Assembly: GCF_000403435.2 (NCBI RefSeq)
Contig: NZ_KE159703.1
Location: forward strand, 332,765 to 396,764
Reading direction: 5' to 3'
Source: Oscillibacter sp. 1-3
GTDB taxonomy: Bacteria; Bacillota; Clostridia; Oscillospirales; Oscillospiraceae
Length of the DNA stretch: 64,000 bases
Position 1 is the stretch's first letter, and the number at the start of each line of letters is the position of its first letter. This document shows positions 32,575 to 41,393 of the stretch, piece by piece. The position numbers were made by a program, and so were the translations under genes. The notes beneath the pieces were generated by a model, which saw nothing but the letters and a program-made list of their open reading frames with translations, was not told where the DNA came from and made no database searches.

Positions 32575-33117
32575 TTACTTGAAGTAACGCTCCAACAGGC
32601 CCTTGAACGCCTTGCCGTGTCTCGCTTCGTCCCTGGCCATCTCATGAACAGTGTCGTGGATTGCATCGAGGCCCAGCTCCTTGGCCTTCTTGGCGATGGC
32701 CATCTTGCCGGCGGTGGCGCCGTTCTCGGCCTCGACCCGCATCTCCAGGTTCTTCTTGGTGCTGTCGGTCACAACCTCGCCCAGGAGCTCGGCGAACTTG
32801 GCGGCGTGCTCGGCCTCCTCATAGGCGGCCTTCTCCCAGTACAGTCCGATCTCAGGATAACCCTCGCGGAAGGCCACGCGGGCCATGGCCAGGTACATGC
32901 CAACCTCGGAGCACTCGCCAACGAAGTTGGCCCGCAGGCCCTCGATGATCTCGGGGTCCACACCCTGAGCCACGCCAACCACATGCTCGGCGGCCCAGCT
33001 CATCTCGCCCTTCTGCTCGCTGAACTTCTCGGGGCCGACGCCGCACTGGGGGCACTTCTCGGGGGGATTCTCGCCCTCGTACACATAACCGCAGACCTGG
33101 CAAACCCACTTTTTCAT
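32575..33117 (-). CDS. rbr: Reverse-type rubrerythrin (N-terminal rubredoxin)
   Basis: 180 residues. The rubredoxin site comes first ([21 protein letters not shown], residues 6-26). The ferritin-like diiron domain follows: [41 protein letters not shown] and [13 protein letters not shown] supply the Glu/His ligands. In classic rubrerythrin the rubredoxin part is at the C-terminus, so this is the reversed form known from clostridia. It reduces hydrogen peroxide and protects anaerobes from air. Monocistronic. Confidence 0.95.
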   Translation of the reverse strand: MKKWVCQVCGYVYEGENPPEKCPQCGVGPEKFSEQKGEMSWAAEHVVGVAQGVDPEIIEGLRANFVGECSEVGMYLAMARVAFREGYPEIGLYWEKAAYEEAEHAAKFAELLGEVVTDSTKKNLEMRVEAENGATAGKMAIAKKAKELGLDAIHDTVHEMARDEARHGKAFKGLLERYFK

Positions 33118-33139
33118 ATAAATGATCCTCCTTAGACTT

Positions 33140-33155
33140 AAAAATAATGATTTTT
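33140..33155 (-). promoter_or_regulatory. Candidate PerR-like operator of rubrerythrin
   Basis: AAAAATAATGATTTTT, a near-perfect palindrome 23 bases before the gene, similar to PerR boxes. A TATACT (minus, 33192-33187) lies upstream without a clear -35. The rest of the gap to 33470 contains nothing else I can support. Confidence 0.5.
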
Positions 33156-33470
33156 GGGAAGTCTTTCCTTGTAATGGACTGGGACAAGTATATCAGGATG
33201 TTCGGAAAAATGCCAGTTGCATTTGCAACGATTTGAGAAAATAGCGAGAAATTTCATGGTTTGTTCAAACATGTGTGTCCGGTTCATAAAAATGCAATCG
33301 CGGAGAGTGAAGTAAGTGGCCGAAATGTGGAGAAAAAGGGTGAAATCACAGACTTTCGGACGGGAGGACATCGGGTGCGCAGCGCTTTTTGTTTGAGGGC
33401 GCGGAATGCCTGCTCTCTGCGCCCTGACGGGAGCGGGGGATAGCGAGATTTCGTCTGCCGCAAGGGCCGC

Positions 33471-34487
33471 TCACTGGATTTCCGAGATCTTGACCGGCCG
33501 GCCCTCCTTCAAGGATTTCGCGGCAGCAGCGGCAATCAGGATGGGATAGAGGCCGTCCTCGCCGGTGACCGGGGTCTCCGTGCCGTTGATGACGGCGGCG
33601 GCAAAGGCCTTCTGCTCGGCGGCGAAGGCACCGGTGTAGCGGTCCCACATAATCTTATAGCAGGCGCCGGAGACGGTGCCGTCGGCGCCATAGAGGGTGG
33701 CGTTGTTGGGAGTGTCGTTGACATCCATCACCGCGCCCCGGTCGCCAAAGACCTCCACCCGCTGGTCGTAGCCGTAGACGGCCCTGCGGCTGTTGTCGAT
33801 GACGCCCATGGCGCCATTCTCAAATTTCAGGGCGACCACGGCGGTGTCCACGTCTCCGGCCTGGCCGATGGCTGGGTCCACCAGCACTGCGCCGTAGGCG
33901 AAAACCTCCGTGACCTCGGACCCGGCCAGGAAACGTGCCATGTCGAAATCGTGGACCATCATGTCGTAAAAGATGCCGCCGGAGACCTTTACGTAGTCGA
34001 TGGATGGGGGCTCAGGGTCCCGGGAGCTGATTTTGACCAGGTTGACATTGCCGATCTTTCCCGCCCTGACGGCCTCATAGACTGCCCGATGGTTGTGGTC
34101 AAAGCGGCGGTTGAAGCCCACCTGGAGCTTTACGCCCGCCTTCTTCGCCGTGTCGATGACCTCTTTTACCCGCTCGATCCGGTAATCCACCGGTTTTTCC
34201 ACGAATACGTCCTTCCCCGCCTGCGCCGAGCGGATGGCGTACTCCGCATGGAGGTCTGTGGGAGAGCAGACGACGACGGCCCGGATCTCGGGGTCCCCCA
34301 AAATGGCGTCCGCGTCGCTGACGATGTTGGGGATGCGCAGGCGCTGGAGAAATGCCGCGGTCTCCGCGCTCATGTAGGGGTCGGCGACGGTTTTGATCTC
34401 CATCTCAGGGACGAATTTCGCAATGTTCTCCGCGTGGACCCTGCCGATGCGGCCCGCGCCGATAATGCCGATCTTGATTGTCTCCAT
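33471..34487 (-). CDS. iolG: Inositol 2-dehydrogenase-like oxidoreductase (Gfo/Idh/MocA)
   Basis: 338 residues. NAD(P)-binding Rossmann fold at the start (GIIGAGRIGRVHAENI), then the family's EKPVDYR lysine motif near residue 97. The catalytic region GGIFYDMMVHDFDMARFLAG near 170 holds the Asp/His pair. Close to IolG, which oxidises myo-inositol to scyllo-inosose; other polyols are possible. It follows a TIM-barrel isomerase gene by 19 bases and shares its promoter and LacI operator. No inositol transporter or other iol gene is nearby, so the pathway is incomplete here. Confidence 0.88.
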   Translation of the reverse strand: METIKIGIIGAGRIGRVHAENIAKFVPEMEIKTVADPYMSAETAAFLQRLRIPNIVSDADAILGDPEIRAVVVCSPTDLHAEYAIRSAQAGKDVFVEKPVDYRIERVKEVIDTAKKAGVKLQVGFNRRFDHNHRAVYEAVRAGKIGNVNLVKISSRDPEPPSIDYVKVSGGIFYDMMVHDFDMARFLAGSEVTEVFAYGAVLVDPAIGQAGDVDTAVVALKFENGAMGVIDNSRRAVYGYDQRVEVFGDRGAVMDVNDTPNNATLYGADGTVSGACYKIMWDRYTGAFAAEQKAFAAAVINGTETPVTGEDGLYPILIAAAAAKSLKEGRPVKISEIQ

Positions 34488-34506
34488 AATCGTTTCTCCT
34501 CTCGAT

Positions 34507-35292
34507 TCAAAGCCGCATAATGGCCTTCACCGCCTCGGCGGTGGTGGTCTTCGGTATCAGCTCGAAGCCTGCCAGGCCGGCATAGCCGGTCTCCTCCAGA
34601 CAGCGGAAGACCTGGGCGTAGTTGATCTCGCCGGTGCCTGGCTCGTGCCGCCCCGGCGCGTCGGCCACATGGATGTGGCCGAATTGGTCCCCGAAGGCCC
34701 GGATGCTGTCGCAGATGCTGCCCTCGTTGAGCTGCATATGATACGCGTCATAGAGCACCTTGAGCATGGGGGAGCCGATAAGCCGGGTGATCTCCGCTGC
34801 CATACGGGTGGAGGTCAGGAAGTTGCCCGCGTGGTCCGTTGTGATGTTCAGCGGCTCCAGGTTCATCAAAACGCCGCTCTCCTCTGCGAGCTTCGCGCAC
34901 TCCTTCAAAGTGTCGAACATGGCGCAGAGCTTTACCGTGCCGCTGAGCTCGTCATAGGCATTGATGACAGCGCCGCCCTCTCCCAGGCCGTTGGAGTGGA
35001 TGGTGAGAGAGCGGGCGCCCACCTTTTTTGCCGCCTCCACGGACCGGCGGAGGAAGGCCAGATACGCCGCCTTTTGGCTGGGGTCGATAAGGGACAGCTC
35101 CGCGTCCCCGTTAAAGCCGGCGATGCCCACCCCGGCCCGCTCCGCCGCCGCCCTGACGGCATCCAGGTCCTTGTCTGTCCAGCTCCAGAACTCCACGAAC
35201 GCAAAGCCGTCGTCCTTCGCCGCCTGAAACCGATCCAGGAAGGGGAGCTCGTGGTACATCGGCTCGATACATGCTGATTTTTGAAACACCAT
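34507..35292 (-). CDS. Sugar isomerase/epimerase, hydroxypyruvate-isomerase-like TIM barrel
   Basis: 261 residues from ATG 35292 (GGGAGGA upstream). AP endonuclease 2-like TIM barrel with metal ligands: EFWSW (Glu), TIHSNGLG (His), LEPLN (Glu), VLYDAYHMQ (Asp, His), HIHVADAPGRHEPGTGEINYAQVF (His, Asp, Glu) and a final GFELIP. The H-x-ADAPGRHEPGTGE motif is typical of hydroxypyruvate isomerase (Hyi). First gene of the operon under the LacI-type operator; iolG follows. Could also act on an inositol-derived ketose. Confidence 0.87.
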   Translation of the reverse strand: MVFQKSACIEPMYHELPFLDRFQAAKDDGFAFVEFWSWTDKDLDAVRAAAERAGVGIAGFNGDAELSLIDPSQKAAYLAFLRRSVEAAKKVGARSLTIHSNGLGEGGAVINAYDELSGTVKLCAMFDTLKECAKLAEESGVLMNLEPLNITTDHAGNFLTSTRMAAEITRLIGSPMLKVLYDAYHMQLNEGSICDSIRAFGDQFGHIHVADAPGRHEPGTGEINYAQVFRCLEETGYAGLAGFELIPKTTTAEAVKAIMRL

Positions 35293-35312
35293 ATTCCGAT
35301 CCTCCCTCGAAA

Positions 35313-35370
35313 TTGTGCTATGCACATATTGAAGTTATACACATCATAGCACGTTTCATGCAATTGTCAA
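35313..35370 (-). promoter_or_regulatory. Promoter and operator of the isomerase-iolG operon
   Basis: On the minus strand: TTGACA (35370-35365), 16 bases, TATGAT (35348-35343), then the dyad TTGTGC-TAT-GCACAT read on plus (35313-35327), placed about 16-30 bases past the -10, where a bound repressor would block initiation. Confidence 0.85.
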
Positions 35371-35436
35371 CAACGGAAGAAATGATTCTCTAAAATTCAT
35401 AAAACTGCCCAAAAAACCAAGGAGTTTTTTTGCGGA

Positions 35437-35490
35437 TTGACAGAAAAGCCTTTTCCGTATACAATAGTATCAAAATTGTGCAAAGCACAA
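35437..35490 (+). promoter_or_regulatory. Promoter and operator of the LacI regulator
   Basis: TTGACA (35437-35442), 17 bases, TACAAT (35460-35465), then a perfect dyad TTGTGC-AAA-GCACAA at 35476-35490, the same sequence type as in the divergent operon. Autoregulation is expected. Confidence 0.87.
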
Positions 35491-35504
35491 CAGGAGGCGT
35501 TTTG

Positions 35505-36542
35505 ATGGGAAGCAGGCCGACGATCCAAATGGTGGCGGAGCTGGCGGGGGTCTCCCGCGGAACGGTGGACCGGGTCCTGAACGAGCGCCCCCACGTAAAC
35601 GAGGCGGTCCGCCAGCGGGTGCTGGCCGCCATGCGGGAGCTGGGCTATCTCTCCCCGCGGGAGGCCTACCGGCGGCAGGCCGATGCCGCCCTCCGTCCTC
35701 TGACGCTGGGAGTTCTGCTGCCCAACTGGGAGGGACAGTTCCGGGACGAGGTGACCCAGGGCCTCCGCCAGGCCTGCGAGGAACTGGAGGCCTCCAGCGT
35801 GCGGGTGCTGATCCGCCGCTGCGAGACCGATCTTCCCCAGGAGGCGGCGGAACTGCTGGAGGCCATGCGGGGCGAGGGCGCGGAGGGCTTCGCCGTATGC
35901 GCCGTCAACGACCCGGCCATTCAGGGCTGGATCGCCGCCAGGATGGCGGAGGGGATTCCCTGTGTGACCTTCAACTCCGATCTGCCGGAGAGCGGCCGGC
36001 TGTGCTTCGTGGGGCAGAGCATCCGTCAGGCGGGCCGCGTGGCCGCCGGACTGCTGTACAAGTGCGCCTCGGGCCGGGGGCCCATTCTGGCCACCGCCGG
36101 GAATCTGAAATTCGACGGCCACCGCCAACGGCTGGACGGCTTTTTGGAGCGGCTGGAGGAGCTGGGCTTTCCGGCGGAGCAGGTGATGGTCCGGGAGACG
36201 TTCAACGACTATGAGACGACGCTCCGGGTGGTGGGAAAGGCGCTGGAGGAACAGCCGGAGCTGCGGGGGGTCTATATGGCGAACCTCAGCGTTTCCGGCT
36301 GCTGCGCCGCCATCGCCCGGGCTGGAAAGAGCGGCCGGGTCCATGTGGTCTGCCACGACATTAACGAGAGCGTCCGGCAGCTTATCCGCTCCGGCGCCGT
36401 GGATTTCACCATCCCCCAGGATCTGCGGCGGCAGGGATACGCCCCCCTCCTGCTGCTGCGGGATCACCTCCGGAAGAAGAGCCCCCTGGGTCCTGGACGG
36501 CAGCAGATCCACATCCTCTGCGCGGAAAATCTGGAGGACTGA
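35505..36542 (+). CDS. LacI-family transcriptional regulator
   Basis: 345 residues from ATG 35505 (AGGAGG upstream). HTH TIQMVAELAGVSRGTVDRVLN at residues 6-26, hinge, then a periplasmic-binding-like effector domain (LTLGVLLPNWEGQFRDEVTQGL onward; GHRQRLDGFLERLEELGF; NLSVSGCCAAI). Recognition helix SRGTVDRVLN resembles regulators of inositol/sugar operons. It is transcribed away from the isomerase-iolG operon, and both promoters carry the same palindrome, so it very likely represses both and responds to a sugar or polyol. The effector is not deducible. Confidence 0.93.
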   Translation: MGSRPTIQMVAELAGVSRGTVDRVLNERPHVNEAVRQRVLAAMRELGYLSPREAYRRQADAALRPLTLGVLLPNWEGQFRDEVTQGLRQACEELEASSVRVLIRRCETDLPQEAAELLEAMRGEGAEGFAVCAVNDPAIQGWIAARMAEGIPCVTFNSDLPESGRLCFVGQSIRQAGRVAAGLLYKCASGRGPILATAGNLKFDGHRQRLDGFLERLEELGFPAEQVMVRETFNDYETTLRVVGKALEEQPELRGVYMANLSVSGCCAAIARAGKSGRVHVVCHDINESVRQLIRSGAVDFTIPQDLRRQGYAPLLLLRDHLRKKSPLGPGRQQIHILCAENLED

Positions 36543-36566
36543 CGGCGGGGAGTGGATATAAAGAAA

Positions 36567-36604
36567 GACGGCGGTTTCAAATGACTTCAAAACCGCCGTC
36601 TTTC
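36567..36604 (+). terminator. Terminator of the LacI gene
   Basis: AAGACGGCGGTTT / AAACCGCCGTCTTT hairpin just after the stop, with a T-run forming part of the right arm. Confidence 0.82.
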
Positions 36605-36808
36605 GGCTCTGTTGGAGGTTCGGTAAAGTTCCGCTCCGGGGCCCTGTTCGCCGGAAATATCGCGGTAACGGTCATCTATGGAATTGGTGCGCTGCTGGGG
36701 TTCACAATGGCCGGGAGCTATGCCGATTTGATGATTTGGGCGAGCTGGCGCCTTGTTTGCGCCGCGCTGGCAATTGCTGCACTTGTGAAAAAATATTGCG
36801 AGAAGTGA
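36581..36808 (+). CDS. Possible small membrane protein (uncertain)
   Basis: A 75-codon frame whose only ATG lies inside the preceding terminator. Its second half reads like two membrane helices (AGNIAVTVIYGIGALLGFTMAG; LMIWASWRLVCAALAIAALV) ending in KKYCEK. GGAGGT at 36613 is followed by no proper start codon in frame. It may use a non-standard start, or be the tail of a decayed gene. A terminator follows at once. Confidence 0.3.
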   Translation: MTSKPPSFGSVGGSVKFRSGALFAGNIAVTVIYGIGALLGFTMAGSYADLMIWASWRLVCAALAIAALVKKYCEK

Positions 36809-36819
36809 AATAGAGAAGA

Positions 36820-36855
36820 GGACACCCGCGCCGGATAGGGCGGGTGTCCTCTTGT
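36820..36855. terminator. Terminator hairpin before the duplicated EF-G end
   Basis: GAGGACACCCGC / GGCGGGTGTCCTC stem followed by TTGTTTT on plus. Confidence 0.8.
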
Positions 36856-36864
36856 TTTCAGATT

Positions 36865-36928
36865 TTACGCCTCCGCCAGCGCCTTGGCCTCGGCGATGGC
36901 CTTCTCCTGGGCCGCCGGCGGGCAGTCC
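36865..36928. repeat. Second copy of the EF-G-like gene 3' end
   Basis: 64 bases that repeat 37057-37120 at a distance of 192 bases with about two mismatches, including the stop codon (TTA on plus). The duplicated piece would encode the last 20 or so residues, ending ALAEA instead of ALAEQ. The 128 bases between copies contain a GC hairpin (CCCCGCAAAAGCG / CGCTTTTGCGGGG, near 36933-36958) and a short TCGTCCGAA.. dyad. Confidence 0.85.
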
Positions 36929-37056
36929 GTCCCCGCAAAAGCGCCGCTTTTGCGGGGGCCCTGATTTAACTTGAATCGTCCGAAGTGAATTCGGCCGATT
37001 TCAAGATTTTTGCTTTGCAAAAATGCTTGGACGCCGGACTCCCGGCGAGGGAGTGA

Positions 37057-39126
37057 TTACTGCTCCGCCAGCGCCTTGGCCTCGGCGATGGCCTTCTCCT
37101 GGGCCGCCGGCGGGCAGTCCTCGTAGCGCACAAAGTGGAAGGTGAAGCTGCCCCGGCTCTGGGTCATGGCCCGGAGGTCGATGGCGTAGGTGCCCATCTC
37201 GCCCATGGGGACCTCGGCGGAGATCACCTGGTCGCCGTCGCCGGTGGGGTCCATGCCCATGACCCGGCCCCGGCGCTTGTTCAGATCGCCGATGACGTCG
37301 CCCATGTAGCTGTCGGGCACCGTGACCTTCAGCTCTCCCACGGGTTCCAGCAGAACGGGGTTGGCCTCCGGCAGGGCGGCCTTATAGGCCAGCTGGGCCG
37401 CGGTCTTGAAGGCAATTTCGGAGGAGTCCACCGGGTGATAGCTGCCGTCGTACAGCACCGCTTTCAGGTTCACCACCGGGTAGCCCGCCAGGGGGCCGTG
37501 AAGGCAGGCCTCCCGGAGGCCCTTCTCAACGGCGGGGAAGTAGTTCTTGGGCACGGAGCCGCCGAAGACCTCCTCGGCAAACTCCAGATCCTCCACCTCG
37601 GGGTTGGGCTCGAAACGAATCCACACGTCGCCGAACTGGCCGCTGCCGCCGGTCTGCTTCTTGTGGCGGCCCTGCTTCTGCACGGTCTTGCGGATCTTCT
37701 CACGGTAGGGCACCCGGGTGGGCTTCAGCTCCGCCTCCACATTGAAGCGGGTCTTCAGCTTGCTCACCAGCACGTCCACCTGCATGTCGCCGGCGCCGGA
37801 GAGGACCATCTGGTGGGTCTCGGCGTTGTTGACCACGGAGAAGGAGGGGTCCTCCTCGTTCAGGCGGCCCAGGCCCTGGGCGATCTTGTCCTCCTGGCCC
37901 CGGGTCTTGGGCACGATGGCCACGGAGTAGCAGGGCTCGGCGAAGGGAATGGGCTTAAGGCTGACCACCTTGCGCTCGTCGCACAGCGTGTCGCCGGTCT
38001 TGATGTCCATCTTGGCGATGGCGCCGATGTCGCCGCAGGTCAGCTCCTTGACCTCGCTGGTCTTCTTGCCCCGCATGGTGTACAGGCGGCCCAGCTTCAC
38101 CTTCTCGCCGGTGCGGGCGTTGACCATGGGCATGTCCGGGGTGATGGAGCCGGAGAGCACCTTCACGAAGGAGTACTTGCCGTACTGGTCGGAGACGGTC
38201 TTGAACACGAAGGCGGTGGGCACGCCGCCGGGGGAGACCACGAACTCCTCGCTCTCGCCGTCGGCCTTGGTGGCCTTGTGGTAGTTGCCCTCGGCGGGAT
38301 TGGGCAGCAGGTCCACGATGTTGTCCATGAGCATGAGGCTGCCCAGGCAGCTGACGGCGGAGCCGCACAGCACGGGGAACAGGCTCAGGTCCCGCACGCC
38401 CTGGCGCAGGCCCTGGATCATCTCGGCGTAGGTGAAGTCCTCGCCGCCGAAGAACTTCTCCATGAACTCCTCGCTGGTCTCGGCCACGGACTCCTTGAGA
38501 GCGTCGTTGAACTCGGTGACGACCTCCTCCTTGTCGGCGGGGAGCTCGATCTCTGCCCGCTTGAGATTCTGCATCTCATAGGCCCGCTTGTTCAAAACGT
38601 CGATGATGCCGGTGACCTTCTTGCCGCCGTCCCAGATGGGCACCACGATGGGGGCGATCTTCTTGCCGAAGCGCTGGCGCAGGGCATCGAAGGTGGCGTT
38701 GTAGTCGCTGTTCTCTTCGTCTGTCTTGGAGATATAGATGAAGCGGGGCATATTCCGCTCCTCGCAGTATTTCCACGCCTTCTCCAGGCCCACGGAGATC
38801 CCGTCCTTGGCGGAGCAGACGATGATGGCGGCGTCGGCGGCCCGCAGGGCCTCCATCACCTCGCCGGCGAAGTCAAATGCGCCGGGGGTGTCCAGCACGT
38901 TGATGCGGCAGCCCTTGTACTCCAGGGGCGCGGCGGCGGTGGAGAGGGAGATCTGGCGCTTGGTCTCCTCGGGGTCGTAGTCGCAGACGGTGTTGCCGTC
39001 GGCGGCGCGGCCCATGCGGTCGATGGCGCCGGTCATGTAGAGCAGGCTCTCGGCCAGGGCGGTCTTGCCGCTGCCGCTGTGGCCCAGCAGGCAGACGTTG
39101 CGGATGTTCTGTACAGAATAGCTCAT
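37057..39126 (-). CDS. EF-G-like translation GTPase paralogue
   Basis: 689 residues from ATG 39126; AAGGAG lies 11 bases upstream, while the upstream in-frame GTG is too close to it. GTPase domain: GHSGSGKTALAESLLY (G1), DTPGAFDFAGEV (G3), and SKTD in place of the usual NKMD (G4), with CGSA (G5). Domains II to V follow, ending in the EF-G signature region PVVNLKAVLYDGSYHPVDSSEIAFKTA and EPVGELKVTVPDSYMGDVIGDLNKRRGRV. This resembles the second EF-G class (FusA2-like) of Firmicutes, whose role is less clear than canonical FusA and is separate from rpsL/rpsG/fusA/tuf. Monocistronic. Confidence 0.9.
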   Translation of the reverse strand: MSYSVQNIRNVCLLGHSGSGKTALAESLLYMTGAIDRMGRAADGNTVCDYDPEETKRQISLSTAAAPLEYKGCRINVLDTPGAFDFAGEVMEALRAADAAIIVCSAKDGISVGLEKAWKYCEERNMPRFIYISKTDEENSDYNATFDALRQRFGKKIAPIVVPIWDGGKKVTGIIDVLNKRAYEMQNLKRAEIELPADKEEVVTEFNDALKESVAETSEEFMEKFFGGEDFTYAEMIQGLRQGVRDLSLFPVLCGSAVSCLGSLMLMDNIVDLLPNPAEGNYHKATKADGESEEFVVSPGGVPTAFVFKTVSDQYGKYSFVKVLSGSITPDMPMVNARTGEKVKLGRLYTMRGKKTSEVKELTCGDIGAIAKMDIKTGDTLCDERKVVSLKPIPFAEPCYSVAIVPKTRGQEDKIAQGLGRLNEEDPSFSVVNNAETHQMVLSGAGDMQVDVLVSKLKTRFNVEAELKPTRVPYREKIRKTVQKQGRHKKQTGGSGQFGDVWIRFEPNPEVEDLEFAEEVFGGSVPKNYFPAVEKGLREACLHGPLAGYPVVNLKAVLYDGSYHPVDSSEIAFKTAAQLAYKAALPEANPVLLEPVGELKVTVPDSYMGDVIGDLNKRRGRVMGMDPTGDGDQVISAEVPMGEMGTYAIDLRAMTQSRGSFTFHFVRYEDCPPAAQEKAIAEAKALAEQ

Positions 39127-39360
39127 AGTCGTTTCCACTCCTTATGTTTGATGCTGTCCTCCCGGCCCCGCGCGGCGGCGCGGAGCCGCAGCAAGTTCCC
39201 TCCGGCGAATGGCCGGGATCGCTCAATATATGAATTATACAACATTCCCCGGGCTAATACAACAAAAATTTTAGCACTTTCCCCATTTTTGGCGGGAGGG
39301 AGAAATAGGGGCGGATTTTGAGACGCGGACCTCTGGCCTGGCCGGCTTTGCGCCCCGGCG

Positions 39361-41184
39361 CTATTGGCCGCAGAAGTCCTCGATCTCCTGAAGAAACGCC
39401 TTGCCGTAACGGCCGGCCTTGGCGTCTCCCACGCCGCTGACCGCCCGCAGCTCCGCCGTGGTCCGGGGCTGGACTGCCGCCATTTCCCGCAGCGTCCTGT
39501 CGGAGAACACCACGTAGGCCGGAACGCCCTGCCGCCGGGCGATCTGGGCCCGCAGGGCCCGGAGACGGCCGAAGAGCTCCGCCTGGCCGCCCTCCAGCTC
39601 CGCGGGGATCTGACGGCGCCCGGCCGCGGCGGGCCGCTCCTCCTCCGCCGTCCGCATATACAGCGCCGGGCCGTTTTGGGCGATGTCCTCCGCCCGCTCT
39701 CCCAGCAGCAGCACGGGATACTGCCCCGGCGAGAGGGTCAGAATCCCCTCGTCCAGCAAAAAGCGGATGCGATCCCGCACCGCCTTTTGGGTGAGCTCCC
39801 GCAGCGCGCCGTAGCTGGCCTCCCGCTCCATGTGGTATTTCCGCACCCGGTCGGTGTCCGCGCCGCAGAGGGTCTCCGCGATAACGCCCGCACCGAAGTG
39901 CTGCCCCGTCTCCGCGATGCATCGGACGATGGCCTGGGCCTCCCGGCCCACCTCCACCTCCTTGAAGTTGTGCAGGCAGTTGTAGCAGGTGCCGCAGTAG
40001 TCCGGGGCGTCCTGGCCGAAGTACCGCAGGATGTGCTGGCGGAGACAGTGCCGGGTGCGGCAGAAGCCGGTCATCTGCCGCAGCCGCTGGAGGTCCCGCT
40101 CCCGCAGCCGCTCCGCCGCGGCCTCGTCAATGCCCTCCCGGGCCTCTGCGTGGGTGATGAGGTACTCGTTGGTCCGCACGTCCTGGCCGCTGTACAGCAG
40201 CACGCAGGTGGAGGGCAGTCCGTCCCGTCCTGCCCGTCCCGCCTCCTGGTAGTAGCTCTCCATGTCCTTGGGCATGTTGTAGTGGACCACATACCGCACG
40301 TCGGACTTGTCAATGCCCATGCCGAAGGCGTTGGTGGCCACCATCACCGCCGCCCGGTCATAGAGGAAGTCCTCCTGGCTCTGGCGTCGCTCCTCCGCCT
40401 CCAGCCCCGCGTGGTAGCGGGCCGCCGGAATTCCCCGGTCCCGCAGGAACTGGCACACCTCCTCCACCGCCTTGCGGGTGGAGCAGTAGACGATGCCGCA
40501 CTTGCCGGGGCGGCCCTTCACCAGCTCCAGCAGGGCGGCCTTTTTGTCGGCGGGCTGGCGGACCTCGAAAAACAGGTTCTCCCGGTTGAACCCGGTGGCC
40601 GCCCGCAGGGGGTCCCGGAGGGCCAGCAGGCGTTCAATGTCCTCCTTCACCTCCGGCGTGGCGGTGGCGGTGAAGGCCCCCACCACGGGCCGCCGGGGCA
40701 GGGAGGCCGCGAAGGCGGGGATATTTAAGTAGGAGGGCCGGAAGTCCTGGCCCCACTGAGAGATGCAGTGGGCCTCGTCCACCGCGATCAGGGAGATGTC
40801 CGCCGTCTCCGCGAAGGCGCGGAATCCCTCGGTCTCCAGCCGCTCCGGGGCCGCGTAGATGATCTTGTACCGCCCCGCCCTGGCCCGGTCCAGGGCCAGC
40901 AGGTACTGGCGGAAGGTGAGGCTGCTGTTCAGAAACGCCGCCGGGATGCCCATCTGCACCAGGGCCGTCACCTGGTCCCGCATCAGGGACACCAGGGGAG
41001 AGATCACAAGTGTGATCCCCGGTAGCAGCAGAGCCGGAATCTGGTAGCAGATCGATTTTCCCGCCCCGGTGGGCATGATGGCCAGGGCGTCCCGCCCGGA
41101 CAAAAGGGCGTCGATCACCGCCTCCTGCCCGCCCCGGAAGGCGTCGTAGCCGAAATAGGTTTTTAGAGCTTCCTCTTTGGTCAT
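39361..41184 (-). CDS. recQ: ATP-dependent DNA helicase RecQ
   Basis: 607 residues. 3'-5' DNA helicase in recombination and fork repair. Motif I PTGAGKSICYQ near residue 38, DEAHCISQWGQDFRPSY near 134 (motif II and the RecQ aromatic loop), TATATPEV (III), VYCSTRKAVEEV (IV), ATNAFGMGIDKSDVRYVVHYNMP (V) and YYQEAGRAGRDG (VI). The zinc domain has four cysteines (CRTRHC near 372, YCGTCYNC near 390). A winged helix follows, then an HRDC domain at residues about 530-605. Full length for the family. Confidence 0.97.
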   Translation of the reverse strand: MTKEEALKTYFGYDAFRGGQEAVIDALLSGRDALAIMPTGAGKSICYQIPALLLPGITLVISPLVSLMRDQVTALVQMGIPAAFLNSSLTFRQYLLALDRARAGRYKIIYAAPERLETEGFRAFAETADISLIAVDEAHCISQWGQDFRPSYLNIPAFAASLPRRPVVGAFTATATPEVKEDIERLLALRDPLRAATGFNRENLFFEVRQPADKKAALLELVKGRPGKCGIVYCSTRKAVEEVCQFLRDRGIPAARYHAGLEAEERRQSQEDFLYDRAAVMVATNAFGMGIDKSDVRYVVHYNMPKDMESYYQEAGRAGRDGLPSTCVLLYSGQDVRTNEYLITHAEAREGIDEAAAERLRERDLQRLRQMTGFCRTRHCLRQHILRYFGQDAPDYCGTCYNCLHNFKEVEVGREAQAIVRCIAETGQHFGAGVIAETLCGADTDRVRKYHMEREASYGALRELTQKAVRDRIRFLLDEGILTLSPGQYPVLLLGERAEDIAQNGPALYMRTAEEERPAAAGRRQIPAELEGGQAELFGRLRALRAQIARRQGVPAYVVFSDRTLREMAAVQPRTTAELRAVSGVGDAKAGRYGKAFLQEIEDFCGQ

Positions 41185-41280
41185 GGCTCGTCCTCTCTTT
41201 CTCTCGGGATCATTGTACCACGCTTTTGAAAATTCCGCACGGGGATTTTCCCTCCCCTTGAAAATTTTTCAAACGGTCTC

Positions 41281-41334
41281 TTGACATTACTACAAGCGTG
41301 TAGTATGATGACGTTGTACTACACCGGTGTAGTA
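41281..41334 (+). promoter_or_regulatory. blaI-type promoter with two palindromic operators
   Basis: TTGACA (41281-41286), 17 bases, TATGAT (41304-41309). Operator 1, TACTACAAGCGTGTAGTA (41288-41305), fills the spacer. Operator 2, TACTACACCGGTGTAGTA (41317-41334), is a perfect dyad over the start region. The TACTACA/TGTAGTA arms are the BlaI/MecI type of site, so the operon is autorepressed by its first gene. Confidence 0.92.
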
Positions 41335-41337
41335 AAT

Positions 41338-41375
41338 CGCCGGACCGGAAAAAGGGCCCTTTTTCCGGTCCGGCG
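41338..41375 (+). promoter_or_regulatory. Perfect 38-bp palindrome in the blaI leader
   Basis: Arms CGCCGGACCGGAAAAAGGG and CCCTTTTTCCGGTCCGGCG with no loop bases, between operator 2 and the GGGAGG ribosome site of blaI. In RNA it would fold into a very stable hairpin just before the start; no T-run follows. Could protect the transcript 5' end or bind a further dimer. Confidence 0.7.
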
Positions 41376-41393
41376 AACAGGGAGGTACTGTGT

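Noticed and set aside
33261-33443. 60-codon plus-strand frame between rubrerythrin and iolG
   Set aside because: No start signal or domain; sits in the rubrerythrin upstream region.
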